Below, in pieces: positions 1 through 8,241 of a stretch of 64,000 nt of DNA. The position numbers were made by a program, and so were the translations under genes. Under the pieces are notes generated by a model. The model made no database searches. It was not told the origin of the DNA and saw nothing but the letters and a program-made list of their open reading frames with translations. Numbering within the stretch: the first letter of the stretch is position 1; the number at the start of each line of letters is the position of its first letter. Source of the stretch: G963663775 sp963664255 (lineage in GTDB: Bacteria > Bacillota > Clostridia > Oscillospirales > Butyricicoccaceae); assembly GCA_963664255.1 (NCBI GenBank), contig OY760938.1, forward strand, positions 1,922,001 to 1,986,000. The letters are read 5' to 3'.

Positions 1-47
1 ATCCATTGACAATTCAAATATTTTATATAAAAAGGAGATAATTTTTT

Positions 48-1358
48 ATGAAGGGTTACATTGAAATCATTGACATCGTAGGCCGCGAAATTATGGACTC
101 CCGCGGAAATCCGACCGTGGAAGTGGACGTATATGTGGAGGGCGACACCGGCTCTTACATGGGTCGTGCAGGCGTACCGTCTGGCGCATCCACCGGTATT
201 TTTGAGGCTTGCGAGCTGCGTGACGGCGACAAGGAACGCTATCTGGGCAAGGGCGTGCTCAAGGCTGTTGATGCAGTCAATGGTGAAATTGCAGAAGCCC
301 TCATCGGCATGAACGTGCTCAATCAGGTCGAAATCGACAAGACCATGATTGAACTGGACGGCACCCCGAACAAGACCCGTCTGGGCGCAAATGCGATTTT
401 GGGCGTTTCTCTGGCTTGCGCACGTGCAGCTGCTGAAGCACTCGGTATGCCGCTGTATACCTACATCGGCGGCGTAAACGGCAAGACCCTGCCGGTGCCG
501 ATGATGAACATCCTAAACGGCGGCGCACACGCAACCAACAACGTGGAAATTCAGGAATTCATGATTATGCCGATTTCTGCACCTACCTTCCGCGAAGCAC
601 TGCGTATGTGCGCAGAAGTGTTCCACACCCTCAAGGGCACGCTGAAGGCAAATGGCACTCCGGCAGCTGGCGTGGGCGACGAAGGCGGCTATGCACCGAA
701 CCTCAAGCGCGACGAAGATGCACTCAAGGTTATCGTGCAGGCGATTGAAGACGCAGGCTTCAAGCCGGGCGAGGATTTCATGATTGCCATCGATGCAGCT
801 TCCTCTGAATGGTGGAACGAAGAAGAGAAGTGCTATCTGCAGCCGAAATCCGGCAAGAAGATGACCCAGCAGCAGCTTGTTAAGATGTGGAAGGGCTTCG
901 CAGAGAAGTATCCGATTATCTCCCTCGAAGACGGCATGGCTGAAGAAGATTGGGAAGGCTGGGAAATGCTGACCAAGGCACTCGGCGACAAGATGCAGCT
1001 GGTCGGCGATGATTTGTTTGTAACCAACACCACCCGCCTGAAGAAGGGCATTGATATGGATGTTGCAAACTCCATCCTCATCAAGGTGAACCAGATTGGC
1101 TCTTTGACGGAAACCCTCGATGCAATCCAGATGGCAAACCGTGCAGGCTATACCGCGGTTATCTCGCACCGTTCCGGTGAAACCGATGACACCACCATTG
1201 CAGATTTGGCAGTGGCGCTCAATGCAGGTCAGATTAAGACCGGTGCACCGAGCCGTATCGACCGCGTTGCGAAGTACAATCAGCTGCTCCGCATCGAAGA
1301 AGAACTGGACACCGTGGCACAGTACCTCGGCCGTGACGCATTCTTCAACGTCAAGTAA
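48..1358 (+). CDS. eno: Enolase (phosphopyruvate hydratase)
   Basis: This cytosolic glycolytic enzyme interconverts 2-phosphoglycerate and phosphoenolpyruvate. The 436-residue product has the usual full length. The N-terminal DSRGNPTVEVDV block, the catalytic GDEGGYAPNL loop, the metal-binding SLEDGMAEEDW and GDDLFVTN segments and the C-terminal SHRSGETDDTTIADLAV block are all present. The ATG follows an AAAGGAGAT ribosome binding site at 31-39. The gene is monocistronic as seen here, closed by a strong hairpin terminator just downstream. The upstream end of the transcription unit lies outside the window. Confidence 0.98.
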   Translation: MKGYIEIIDIVGREIMDSRGNPTVEVDVYVEGDTGSYMGRAGVPSGASTGIFEACELRDGDKERYLGKGVLKAVDAVNGEIAEALIGMNVLNQVEIDKTMIELDGTPNKTRLGANAILGVSLACARAAAEALGMPLYTYIGGVNGKTLPVPMMNILNGGAHATNNVEIQEFMIMPISAPTFREALRMCAEVFHTLKGTLKANGTPAAGVGDEGGYAPNLKRDEDALKVIVQAIEDAGFKPGEDFMIAIDAASSEWWNEEEKCYLQPKSGKKMTQQQLVKMWKGFAEKYPIISLEDGMAEEDWEGWEMLTKALGDKMQLVGDDLFVTNTTRLKKGIDMDVANSILIKVNQIGSLTETLDAIQMANRAGYTAVISHRSGETDDTTIADLAVALNAGQIKTGAPSRIDRVAKYNQLLRIEEELDTVAQYLGRDAFFNVK

Positions 1359-1380
1359 AATTTTATCCCAAATGGCAACC

Positions 1381-1410
1381 AAATCCGGCTCGAAAGAGTC
1401 GGATTTTTTT
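1381..1410 (+). terminator. Rho-independent terminator of eno
   Basis: An 11-bp stem with one G.U pair is capped by a GAAA tetraloop (1381-1391 with 1396-1406) and followed by a T run. Confidence 0.93.
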
Positions 1411-1420
1411 GTGCAGATGC

Positions 1421-1449
1421 TGTATTTGCAGGCGTGGCTGTGTTATAAT
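1421..1449 (+). promoter_or_regulatory. Probable promoter of the deacetylase-fold gene
   Basis: A perfect TATAAT (1444-1449) lies 17 nt after a weak TGTATT -35. The following leader contains a GGAGGGC/GCCCTCC hairpin at 1493-1512. Confidence 0.55.
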
Positions 1450-1546
1450 AAGGCAGACTATAACCACAAAAAAAACCCTCGCCGATGGGGGAGGAGGGCA
1501 GATGCGCCCTCCAAATTTGTACAGATAAGAAACGGAGATGGACTGC

Positions 1547-2785
1547 ATGGCGCAGAAAAAACCCGCATGGCATAACCTCTATCAGAAAAATGAACCTCCC
1601 ACAGAGCATCCGCTGATACGTGTGGGCGGGCTGAAATCCGAGCTGGAAAAAGAATGGGATGCCGAGCAGAAGCGGATAGCGCAAAAAAAACGCCACAAAA
1701 AACGCCGCCGCAAAACAGGCACAGGCTATACCGTGCTTGCAACCCTGCTGACCGTGGTGCTGATTGGCGGGTTGGTTGCCATGAGCACGGTGCAGACCCT
1801 GCACGTGCAGGCACAGAGCAAAAGCCTTGCCGCATATACCGCACAGATTGCGGATTTGCAAACCCAAGTCAGCGATTTGGAGCAGGAAAAGCAGAATTTG
1901 ACCGAGGAAAACGAAGCGTTGCAGGCGCAGGGCTTGGTCACCGCAGCGGGAACAGGCGGCGAGGAAAGCTTTGATTATCAGCAGATGTATCCGGATTTGC
2001 AGGTGGCGAATGTGCCGACTGCCTTTGCCGAACCGCAGGAAAAGCAGGTGTATCTAACCTTCAACGATGGACCATCGGGCAACACCGAGGCGATTCTCGA
2101 TGTCCTCAAGGAGCAGAGCGCACACGCCACGTTTTTTGTGCGCGGGTCAAATATCAAAGGGCATGAGGATTTGCTGCAGCGCATGGTGAAGGAAGGGCAC
2201 GCCATTGGGCTGTATACCTACACAAATCTGTATGATTCGATTTATAGCGATGTCAAAACCTTTTTGGAGGATGAAAACCGCGCATATGAGGCGATTTACA
2301 ACGCTTGCGGGGTCTATCCGGCAGTGTTTCGTTTCCCTGCGGGCAGCATCAACCGCTATACCAGCACGAATTATACGCCCTATGTGGCGGAAATGCTGCG
2401 GCGCGGCTTTGTGTATTACGATTGGAATGTGACCGCGGACACGCTCGCGCCAACCGTGACCGCCACCGAAACCCAAACCGACAGTACCGCGGAAGATGCA
2501 GATACCGAAACCACCGACCGTACCGCAGACACCGCGAACACGACCGACACCCCCGCGGAAACCAAGGAATCCACACAGACAATGTCGGCACAAACACTGG
2601 CGAATAATCTGGTGTTTGGCGTGCAAAGCACCAAATATCCGACCGTGCTGCTCTATGATGCCGCAGGCAAAAGCACGACCGCCGCAGCACTGGAAAAAGC
2701 ACTGACCAAATTGCAGGCGCAGGGCTACACCTTTGCGGCACTGGACAACACCGTGCAGCCCATCACCTTCACGGCTGCGTCATAA
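1547..2785 (+). CDS. Membrane-anchored NodB-fold protein, catalytic residues lost
   Basis: The product is 412 residues. It has a basic cytosolic N-terminus, one membrane segment at about 58-80, a coiled coil (about 88-125), then a NodB/polysaccharide deacetylase-like domain from about 165. Active family members remove N-acetyl groups from cell-wall sugars. Here the first motif reads TFNDGP rather than TFDDGP, the two metal-binding histidines of the HxxxH motif are replaced (GLYTYTN), and the late catalytic His is a Tyr (VLLYDAAG). The structural RFPAGS and DWN motifs remain, so the fold is probably kept without deacetylase activity. A Thr/Asp/Glu-rich linker interrupts the domain near 305-345. 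The start at 1547 is preferred over the ATG at 1538 because the GGAG at 1534-1537 touches the latter. Confidence 0.85.
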   Translation: MAQKKPAWHNLYQKNEPPTEHPLIRVGGLKSELEKEWDAEQKRIAQKKRHKKRRRKTGTGYTVLATLLTVVLIGGLVAMSTVQTLHVQAQSKSLAAYTAQIADLQTQVSDLEQEKQNLTEENEALQAQGLVTAAGTGGEESFDYQQMYPDLQVANVPTAFAEPQEKQVYLTFNDGPSGNTEAILDVLKEQSAHATFFVRGSNIKGHEDLLQRMVKEGHAIGLYTYTNLYDSIYSDVKTFLEDENRAYEAIYNACGVYPAVFRFPAGSINRYTSTNYTPYVAEMLRRGFVYYDWNVTADTLAPTVTATETQTDSTAEDADTETTDRTADTANTTDTPAETKESTQTMSAQTLANNLVFGVQSTKYPTVLLYDAAGKSTTAAALEKALTKLQAQGYTFAALDNTVQPITFTAAS

Positions 2786-3341
2786 AGCAGGTGTGTGTTT
2801 TTGGGGTATCCTCGGCAATCGCCAGCATATCATCCAGATAGGCGCAGATATTGAGCAGGCGCAGCACGTGATAATCCATGATATGGCTGTGCGTGTGGGT
2901 ATGGGGAATCTGCGGCAGACGAACGCCATAGCTACGCAGCCGCTCCCGCACGCGGGGACTGGGCAGACAAAACGGGTCGGCAGCAGACAGGGCGGTGAGC
3001 TCGGTATGCATCCGATAAAGCAGCTGCTCACAGCTATGCAGCCAATTATCATCCAGCAGAGCCTTACGCCGCTGGGCGTGCTGATACAGCAGACGATGGC
3101 GCTTTCTGTGCTCAAAAATGCGTAATTCATGGGATAAATGATAAAGTGCACGCTGTACATTATGGAAATTGACCGCTTCATGCAATAAAATGCAGGGGAG
3201 CACCTCCAGCATCATCAAGCGGCGCAGACAGGACAGGTCGCAGACGATGCGTTCACAATGGAAACATGGGAAGAAAAGGTGTCGGCACGTGGCAACAATG
3301 CGGATGACCGGAAAAAAATGATTCGTTTGCACAAAAATCAT
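2769..3341 (-). CDS. Hypothetical protein, Cys-rich N-terminus
   Basis: I do not recognise this 190-residue protein. It is rich in His, Arg and Leu. Its N-terminal third carries a run of cysteines (CRHLFFPCFHC, then CDLSC), suggesting a small metal-binding site. The rest is predicted helical. A good divergent promoter (3369-3396) and a GAAAGAAGG just before the ATG support a real gene. Its 3' end overlaps the convergent deacetylase-fold gene by 17 bp. The first part of the reading frame upstream of 3341 overlaps proC and the promoter and is left out. Confidence 0.6.
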   Translation of the reverse strand: MIFVQTNHFFPVIRIVATCRHLFFPCFHCERIVCDLSCLRRLMMLEVLPCILLHEAVNFHNVQRALYHLSHELRIFEHRKRHRLLYQHAQRRKALLDDNWLHSCEQLLYRMHTELTALSAADPFCLPSPRVRERLRSYGVRLPQIPHTHTHSHIMDYHVLRLLNICAYLDDMLAIAEDTPKTHTCFMTQP

Positions 3342-3368
3342 CCTTCTTTCACATGGATATATAAGGGT

Positions 3369-3396
3369 AGTATACCATAAAAACGGAGGATGTAAA
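3369..3396 (-). promoter_or_regulatory. Promoter of the Cys-rich hypothetical gene
   Basis: On the minus strand, TTTACA (3391-3396), 16 nt, TATACT (3369-3374). It lies back to back with the proC promoter. Confidence 0.7.
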
Positions 3397-3397
3397 G

Positions 3398-3426
3398 TTG
3401 AAGCTTGTCGAAGTCTGTGATACAAT
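3398..3426 (+). promoter_or_regulatory. Promoter of proC
   Basis: TTGAAG (3398-3403), 17-nt spacer, TACAAT (3421-3426), 24 bases before the proC ATG. Confidence 0.75.
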
Positions 3427-3450
3427 AAGAGAAAAAAAGGGGAGATTCCA

Positions 3451-4266
3451 ATGAAGCAATATCGTTTGGGCATTTTAGGGGCAGGAAATATGGGCGGTGC
3501 CATCGCCGCGGGCGCGGTGCAGGCAGGGATGTATCAGCCGCAGGAAATCTTGATGTTTAACCGTACAGCGGAAAAGCGCGCAGCGCAGCAGGCACATGGC
3601 TATGCTGTGACGGACACGATGGAAGACACCTTTACCCAGTGCGATTGGTTGATTTTGGGCATCAAACCGCAGAATTTCAGCGAAATTTTGCCGAAACTCG
3701 CCGCGTGTGCGCTCACAGAAAAGCCGCTGGTCATCTCCATTGCGGCAGGGGTTACCTTCCACAAATTGGAACAGGCACTGGGTGCAGATTGCCCGATGAT
3801 TCGTGTCATGCCCAACACCCCGCTGCTGTGCGGCAAGGGTGCATCGGCACTGGTCGGCAACGGCGCGGCAACCCCGCAGCAGGTGGTACAGGTGCAGAAA
3901 TTGCTCGACAGCATGGGCATCACCGTGGTGTTTGACCGCGAGGACGCGCTGAATGATGTCATTCCCTACAACGGCTCGCTGCCCGCTTATGTGTATGCCT
4001 TCATCGATGCCATGGCGGAGAGCGCGGCGCAGCATGGCATTGCACGCGAGGATGCCCTGCGGCTGATTTGTCAAACCTGTGTGGGCGCGGCGGAGATGGT
4101 CGCGGCAGGCACACAAACCCCGTCAGAGCTGATTCGGGCGGTGTGCTCGCCTGGCGGTACCACTTTGGAAGCCGTAAAAGTGCTAGAAACACGCGATTTT
4201 GCAGGGATTTTGGCGCAGGCAAGCGATGCGTGTATCAAGCGTGCCTATGAATTGGGCGCAGATTGA
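3451..4266 (+). CDS. proC: Pyrroline-5-carboxylate reductase
   Basis: This enzyme catalyses the last step of proline synthesis, the NAD(P)H-dependent reduction of pyrroline-5-carboxylate in the cytosol. The 271-residue product starts with a Rossmann motif (GILGAGNMGGAIA), has the IKPQNF segment and the VMPNTP motif, and ends with the conserved helical dimerisation region (GGTTLEAVKVLE). A GGGGAG ribosome binding site lies 10 nt before the ATG. It is probably transcribed alone. Confidence 0.97.
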   Translation: MKQYRLGILGAGNMGGAIAAGAVQAGMYQPQEILMFNRTAEKRAAQQAHGYAVTDTMEDTFTQCDWLILGIKPQNFSEILPKLAACALTEKPLVISIAAGVTFHKLEQALGADCPMIRVMPNTPLLCGKGASALVGNGAATPQQVVQVQKLLDSMGITVVFDREDALNDVIPYNGSLPAYVYAFIDAMAESAAQHGIAREDALRLICQTCVGAAEMVAAGTQTPSELIRAVCSPGGTTLEAVKVLETRDFAGILAQASDACIKRAYELGAD

Positions 4267-4385
4267 GCGGCTGAAAAGCCCCCTGTGCAGTGTACTGGTG
4301 AAAAGTCCATATTTCAAATGAAATTTTGAAAAAGTAGTAAGAAACGGACAAAAAATAAATAAAATATGAATTTTTTGTGGGGGAA

Positions 4386-4415
4386 TTGACAAAACATACT
4401 TTCCTGTGGTACAGT
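4386..4415 (+). promoter_or_regulatory. Promoter of the small Cys-rich membrane protein gene
   Basis: TTGACA (4386-4391), 18-nt spacer, TACAGT (4410-4415). Confidence 0.65.
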
Positions 4416-4472
4416 GTTGACAGTTGGTTTTGCAGAAACAAACGTGAGTCGAATATAAAGAGGTGTGCCAAT

Positions 4473-4874
4473 ATGAGCAATAAGAAAAAATGGAGTTTGG
4501 GTCTGTTGTTGACGGGTGCTGCCATTGGTGCAGGCGCAACGATTGCCGCAATCCTGCGGCAGAAGCATCGTGAGCAGGTATACCACGAGGCAGAACTCAA
4601 GGCAATGGATGAGCTGGACGATATGATGGCAGAGGATGATTCTGCTTGCACAGAGTGCGAGGGCATCGACGAATGCGTGCCGTGCTGCAGCTGCGAGGAC
4701 TGCGCGGACGAATGCCAGATTTCCATGACCGAAAATGGCATTCCCGCACAAGAAGCCGACATCGACGAGGATGAAGAACCCGTGCCGGCGGCGGCGGCAG
4801 CGGCAGCAGCGGCATTTTATGGTGCAGATACATTGGACGACACCGACGAGCCCGAAATTCCGCTGAAGCCATGA
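4473..4874 (+). CDS. Small membrane protein with acidic Cys-rich tail and poly-Ala run
   Basis: The product is 133 residues with no family I can name. It opens with one membrane segment (about 8-28, rich in Gly and Ala, YtxH-like in style). A helical acidic stretch follows, then a compact segment with eight cysteines in 23 residues (about 60-82). After that come a nine-alanine run coded by a GCN tract near 4788-4815 and an acidic C-terminus. AAAGAGGTG at 4457-4465 sets the start. The Cys cluster could bind a metal or form disulfides, depending on which side of the membrane it lies; this is inference. Confidence 0.75.
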   Translation: MSNKKKWSLGLLLTGAAIGAGATIAAILRQKHREQVYHEAELKAMDELDDMMAEDDSACTECEGIDECVPCCSCEDCADECQISMTENGIPAQEADIDEDEEPVPAAAAAAAAAFYGADTLDDTDEPEIPLKP

Positions 4875-4950
4875 CAAGCGTTTCGCGTTTTTTCGACCAA
4901 AGCGCGTGTTTTTGGCGAGAATAACGAACAAAATAAGGAGAATTAACAAC

Positions 4951-5823
4951 ATGATGCAATATGAAGGGCGTGTATTTCGTCCGCCCAGTGAAGCATACAG
5001 CCTGATTGTACAGGTGACGATTGGCTGCAGCCACAACCGCTGCACCTTCTGCGATATGTATAAAGAGAAAAAATTCCGCGTGCGTAAAATCGAGGAAGTC
5101 AAGGCGGATTTTGACGAGGCACGCCGCGAATATCGCCGCGTCAGCCGCATTTTCTTGGCAGATGGCGATGCGCTGATGTGCCGCGCGGCGCATATGGCAG
5201 AAATTTTGCGCTATATCCGCGAGCTGTTCCCCGAGTGCGAACGCGTCACCAGCTATGGCTCTCCTGCATCCATTTTGTGCAAAACACAGGAAGAACTGAA
5301 TGAACTGCATGATTTGGGACTGGATATGATTTATCTGGGGCTGGAATCCGGTTCGGATGAGGTGCTGCGCCGCGTCAACAAGGGCGAAACCGCCGATGAA
5401 ATCGTGCGCGCCGGACAAATGGTCAAAGCTGCGGGCATGAAGCTGTCGGTGACTGCCATTGCAGGTCTGGGCGGCGATGAACTGTCGCAGGAGCACGCCA
5501 TCAAAACTGGCGAGGCACTCTCGCGCATGAAGCCGGATTATATCGGTCTGCTGACCCTGCTGTTTGAACTGGAAACGCCGCTGATGCGCGACTGGCAGGA
5601 AGGTCGGTTCCATCTGCTCGAACCCAAGGAAATTGCCGCGGAAACGCTGACCCTGCTTGAGCATTTGGACTGCGAAGGCTGTGTGTTCCGTGCAAATCAC
5701 GCCTCGAACTATGTCAATTTGGCAGGCACGCTCAATCAGGACCGCGCACACATGATTGCCCGCCTGCGGGAAGCGTTGGACGGCAAGGTCAAATTCCGCA
5801 GTGAATCCTTCCGTGCAAGATGA
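4951..5823 (+). CDS. Radical SAM protein
   Basis: The 290-residue protein carries a radical SAM iron-sulfur site in the form CSHNRCTFC (Cys spaced 4 and 2), so the spacing is one residue longer than... the classical CxxxCxxC when counted from the first Cys it reads CxxxxCxxC. The SAM-binding region (ADGDALM), the LESGSDEVL motif and the GLGGDE strand follow. It resembles the Elp3/MiaB-type catalytic domain (YgiQ/HemN-like sequence style) without extra domains. The substrate cannot be told from sequence. AAGGAG at 4935-4940 sets the ATG at 4951. It follows the Cys-rich membrane protein by 76 nt and may share its transcript. Confidence 0.85.
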   Translation: MMQYEGRVFRPPSEAYSLIVQVTIGCSHNRCTFCDMYKEKKFRVRKIEEVKADFDEARREYRRVSRIFLADGDALMCRAAHMAEILRYIRELFPECERVTSYGSPASILCKTQEELNELHDLGLDMIYLGLESGSDEVLRRVNKGETADEIVRAGQMVKAAGMKLSVTAIAGLGGDELSQEHAIKTGEALSRMKPDYIGLLTLLFELETPLMRDWQEGRFHLLEPKEIAAETLTLLEHLDCEGCVFRANHASNYVNLAGTLNQDRAHMIARLREALDGKVKFRSESFRAR

Positions 5824-5921
5824 GAAAAGGCGAAAAAAAGAGCATTGATTTGTGCGTTTTCACGATGTTGTTAACAAAATGGTGTTTTTTTTGAGAACTT
5901 GCGCAACTGTCAACGATTTTA

Positions 5922-6050
5922 TGCTATAATGAAAGCACTAGCAGCAGCGGTCCTACACCCATCCCTCGCGGTTTTCTTTGCCGCGAATCGGACAAACCCG
6001 CAGGGCAAGCCGTTTGGTTTGCGCTTTTGGGTACTTTTTGGAGGAATACT
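5922..6050 (+). promoter_or_regulatory. Extended -10 promoter and structured leader of the phospholipase C-like gene
   Basis: TGC-TATAAT (5922-5930) is an extended -10 without a clear -35. The roughly 115-nt leader that follows contains a CGCGG/CCGCG hairpin near 5968-5986 and a CAAACC/GGTTTG pairing (about 5994-6020) before the GGAGG at 6040-6044. No known riboswitch consensus is recognised. Confidence 0.5.
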
Positions 6051-6668
6051 ATGGATTCAATCTCGCATACCCGCGTCGCGCGGATTCTGCTGGGTTACGT
6101 GGAAGAATCGTGCGGCGTCACCTTTGACCAATCTGCTTTCTATTACGGTAATTTGAAGCCGGATTTGACAGGAACCTATCTCACAAAGCGTCATTATCCC
6201 TCGCTGATGTTTGACGAGGTGATGGAGAAAATCAGGACGTTTGTCGACAGACATACCATTGCCGACGAGAACAACCGTGAACTCAGCACAGATTTGGGCG
6301 AAATTTGCCACTATATTACGGATTTTTTCACATTTCCGCACAATGACGACATCTATGACCGCAATCTGCTCGCGCACTACATCTATGAAAAGCGCATCAG
6401 CTTCCGCATCGGTCGCCGTATTGATGAAGAAAAATTCAGCCGTTGGGTGAGCCCTGTGATTCCGCCCTTCACCACCGAAAACTTGGTGGAGCAAATCACG
6501 CAGCTGCACCGTCAATACATAACGACTACGCAGCGGCACTGCATTGCAAACGACATGGTGTATATTTGTAGAGCGTGCACGATGGTTGTGCTGTCCATCA
6601 TCAACATTGCCTACGCCGGTGAAGCATTGCCAGCTGCAACCGCGGCTTTGGCATCGGCAAGCGCATAA
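6051..6668 (+). CDS. Zinc-dependent phospholipase C-like protein
   Basis: The 205-residue protein matches the zinc phospholipase C/S1-P1 nuclease-like helical family: an early His (SHTRVARILLGY), GNLKPDLTG, CHYITDFFTFPHN and a later LLAHYIYE, which together supply the His/Asp ligands of a metal cluster. There is no signal peptide, so unlike secreted clostridial phospholipases this one probably acts inside the cell. A hydrophobic Ala-rich C-terminus could be a weak membrane anchor. GGAGG 6 nt before the ATG sets the start. A terminator follows directly. Confidence 0.8.
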   Translation: MDSISHTRVARILLGYVEESCGVTFDQSAFYYGNLKPDLTGTYLTKRHYPSLMFDEVMEKIRTFVDRHTIADENNRELSTDLGEICHYITDFFTFPHNDDIYDRNLLAHYIYEKRISFRIGRRIDEEKFSRWVSPVIPPFTTENLVEQITQLHRQYITTTQRHCIANDMVYICRACTMVVLSIINIAYAGEALPAATAALASASA

Positions 6669-6684
6669 GAACAAAAAAGCAAAG

Positions 6685-6725
6685 GAGCGAAAAACGTGCC
6701 AGTATGTTTTTCGCTCTCTTTTTTA
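6685..6725 (+). terminator. Rho-independent terminator
   Basis: An 11-bp stem (GAGCGAAAAAC with GTTTTTCGCTC) is followed by a T-rich tract. Confidence 0.88.
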
Positions 6726-6844
6726 TTTTCGATTTTTGGAAAAATGAGTGGTAATTTTTCAGAAATATGGTAATATTATAACAGGGTCTGTTGGTCGGCA
6801 GAGGCTGCCGAAAAGAGGGTGTGTCGAAAGAAGGAGTGGCAACG

Positions 6845-7594
6845 ATGGCAAGATTCACTGGCGATGTGTTTTCCAAAACCTTGGATTTGGATACGGCCTT
6901 GACGGTCGTGACCCCACGTAGAAATGCGGACTATGAAGCCTGCTACCGCGTGATTTATTTGCTGCATGGATTGTCAGATGATTACAGAAGCTGGGCGCAT
7001 AACACACAGATTTCGCTGTTGGCAGACAAATATCAGCTGGTGTTTGTCATGCCGGAGGTGGCGCGCAGCTTTTATATTGACATGAAATATGGTCCACGCT
7101 ATTTTACCTATATTGCAGATGAATTGCCGAAGCTGTGCCGCAATTTGTTCAATATTTGCCCCGAACGTGAAAATACAGGCGTGTTTGGGCTGTCCATGGG
7201 TGGATATGGTGCGCTGCAATGTGCCCTGCGCCGACCGGATGTGTTTGGGATGTGCGGCGCATTTTCGGCACTGACCGATGTCAATATGCTGCTGGATGCG
7301 GCAGGGCCGGGCAATCCCGAGGTGCAGGCGGTGTTTGGGCTGGACTATGAAACCGGACCTGCACACGATTTGCGAAATATGGTTGCCGAAGCGGCGGCAA
7401 GTGCCCATCGTGTGCGCTATTTTGCGACGGCGGGCACAGAGGATTACACCTTGGAGATGAACCGCAGCTTTCGCGACCAAATGCAGGGCGCAGGCATGGA
7501 TTACCAATATGCGGAGTTTGCAGGCGGGCACGATTGGTATTTTTGGAATAGCTCGATTCACAAGGCACTGGAAGTATTGCTGGGCAGTGATTAA
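6845..7594 (+). CDS. Alpha/beta hydrolase, esterase D-type
   Basis: The 249-residue serine esterase belongs to the esterase D / tributyrin esterase family. It shows YLLHGLSDDYRSW as the oxyanion region, the nucleophile elbow GLSMGGYG, a late acidic residue (TAGTEDYT) and the catalytic His in GGHDWYFW. No signal peptide is seen, which points to cytosolic hydrolysis of short acyl or feruloyl-type esters. The natural substrate is unknown. The ATG at 6845 has AAGGAG upstream; the longer frame from 6791 lacks a site. It is followed by a terminator shared with the convergent queH. Confidence 0.88.
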   Translation: MARFTGDVFSKTLDLDTALTVVTPRRNADYEACYRVIYLLHGLSDDYRSWAHNTQISLLADKYQLVFVMPEVARSFYIDMKYGPRYFTYIADELPKLCRNLFNICPERENTGVFGLSMGGYGALQCALRRPDVFGMCGAFSALTDVNMLLDAAGPGNPEVQAVFGLDYETGPAHDLRNMVAEAAASAHRVRYFATAGTEDYTLEMNRSFRDQMQGAGMDYQYAEFAGGHDWYFWNSSIHKALEVLLGSD

Positions 7595-7600
7595 CGCAAG

Positions 7601-7637
7601 GAACCCCTCTGTTGTATGGCAGAGGGGTTCTTTTTTA
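7601..7637 (+). terminator. Terminator of the esterase gene
   Basis: GAACCCCTCTG pairs with CAGAGGGGTTC and is followed by six T; the T run reaches the queH stop codon. Confidence 0.9.
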
Positions 7638-8192
7638 GGTTTCAACAGTCGTTTTCGGCTTCTTTTTGCGCTTTTTGTAGCGGTCTTCTTCGCTGAAAAT
7701 GCAGCCGCAGTATTTTTGCATATACAGCTCCAGTGCACGTGCTTCGTCTTGTCCTTCGCGGAAATAAGGGCGAAAATCGCGATATAAAAAGGAAACACCA
7801 TGGATTTTCGCCTGCTCTTCGCCAATTTCGCGGATGCGCTCCTGATTTTGATACGGGCTGACGAGAAGTGTGGTGGAAAAGCTGTCAAATCCGTGTGCGG
7901 CGGCATATTGCGCCGTGCATTGCAGGCGGGAGGTGTAGCAAAAATCACACCGCTGGTCATAGGATTCGATGCCATCTAAAAAGGCACGCAACCCATATTC
8001 GCCTTGCATCTCCAACGCCAAATGAATGGAACGCGCATAGTCCACAAGGGTATTTTTGCGCTGTTTATATTCGGTCGTGGGGTGAATGTTGGGATTATAC
8101 CAAAATGCGGTCGGCTCGATGTCCTCGGCACGCAGTTGTTTGACGCATTGGATGGCACAGGGCGCACAGCAGGTGTGCAGCAGGGTATTCAT
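7635..8192 (-). CDS. queH: Epoxyqueuosine reductase QueH
   Basis: QueH catalyses the final reduction of epoxyqueuosine to queuosine in the wobble position of tRNAs, and is the non-QueG form of the enzyme. The product is about 185 residues and has the family's cysteine pattern: LLHTCCAPC at the start, RCDFCYTSRL in the middle, TTLLVSPYQ, and YCGCIFSEEDRY near the end, with a basic Lys-rich tail. The start is taken at the ATG 8192; a TTG at 8201 with closer spacing to the AGGAG is the alternative. No other queuosine genes are nearby. Confidence 0.93.
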   Translation of the reverse strand: MNTLLHTCCAPCAIQCVKQLRAEDIEPTAFWYNPNIHPTTEYKQRKNTLVDYARSIHLALEMQGEYGLRAFLDGIESYDQRCDFCYTSRLQCTAQYAAAHGFDSFSTTLLVSPYQNQERIREIGEEQAKIHGVSFLYRDFRPYFREGQDEARALELYMQKYCGCIFSEEDRYKKRKKKPKTTVET

Positions 8193-8241
8193 GGGAAACA
8201 ATCAGCTCCTTTGCAGCGGAAAAATAGAAACTACAAATGGT

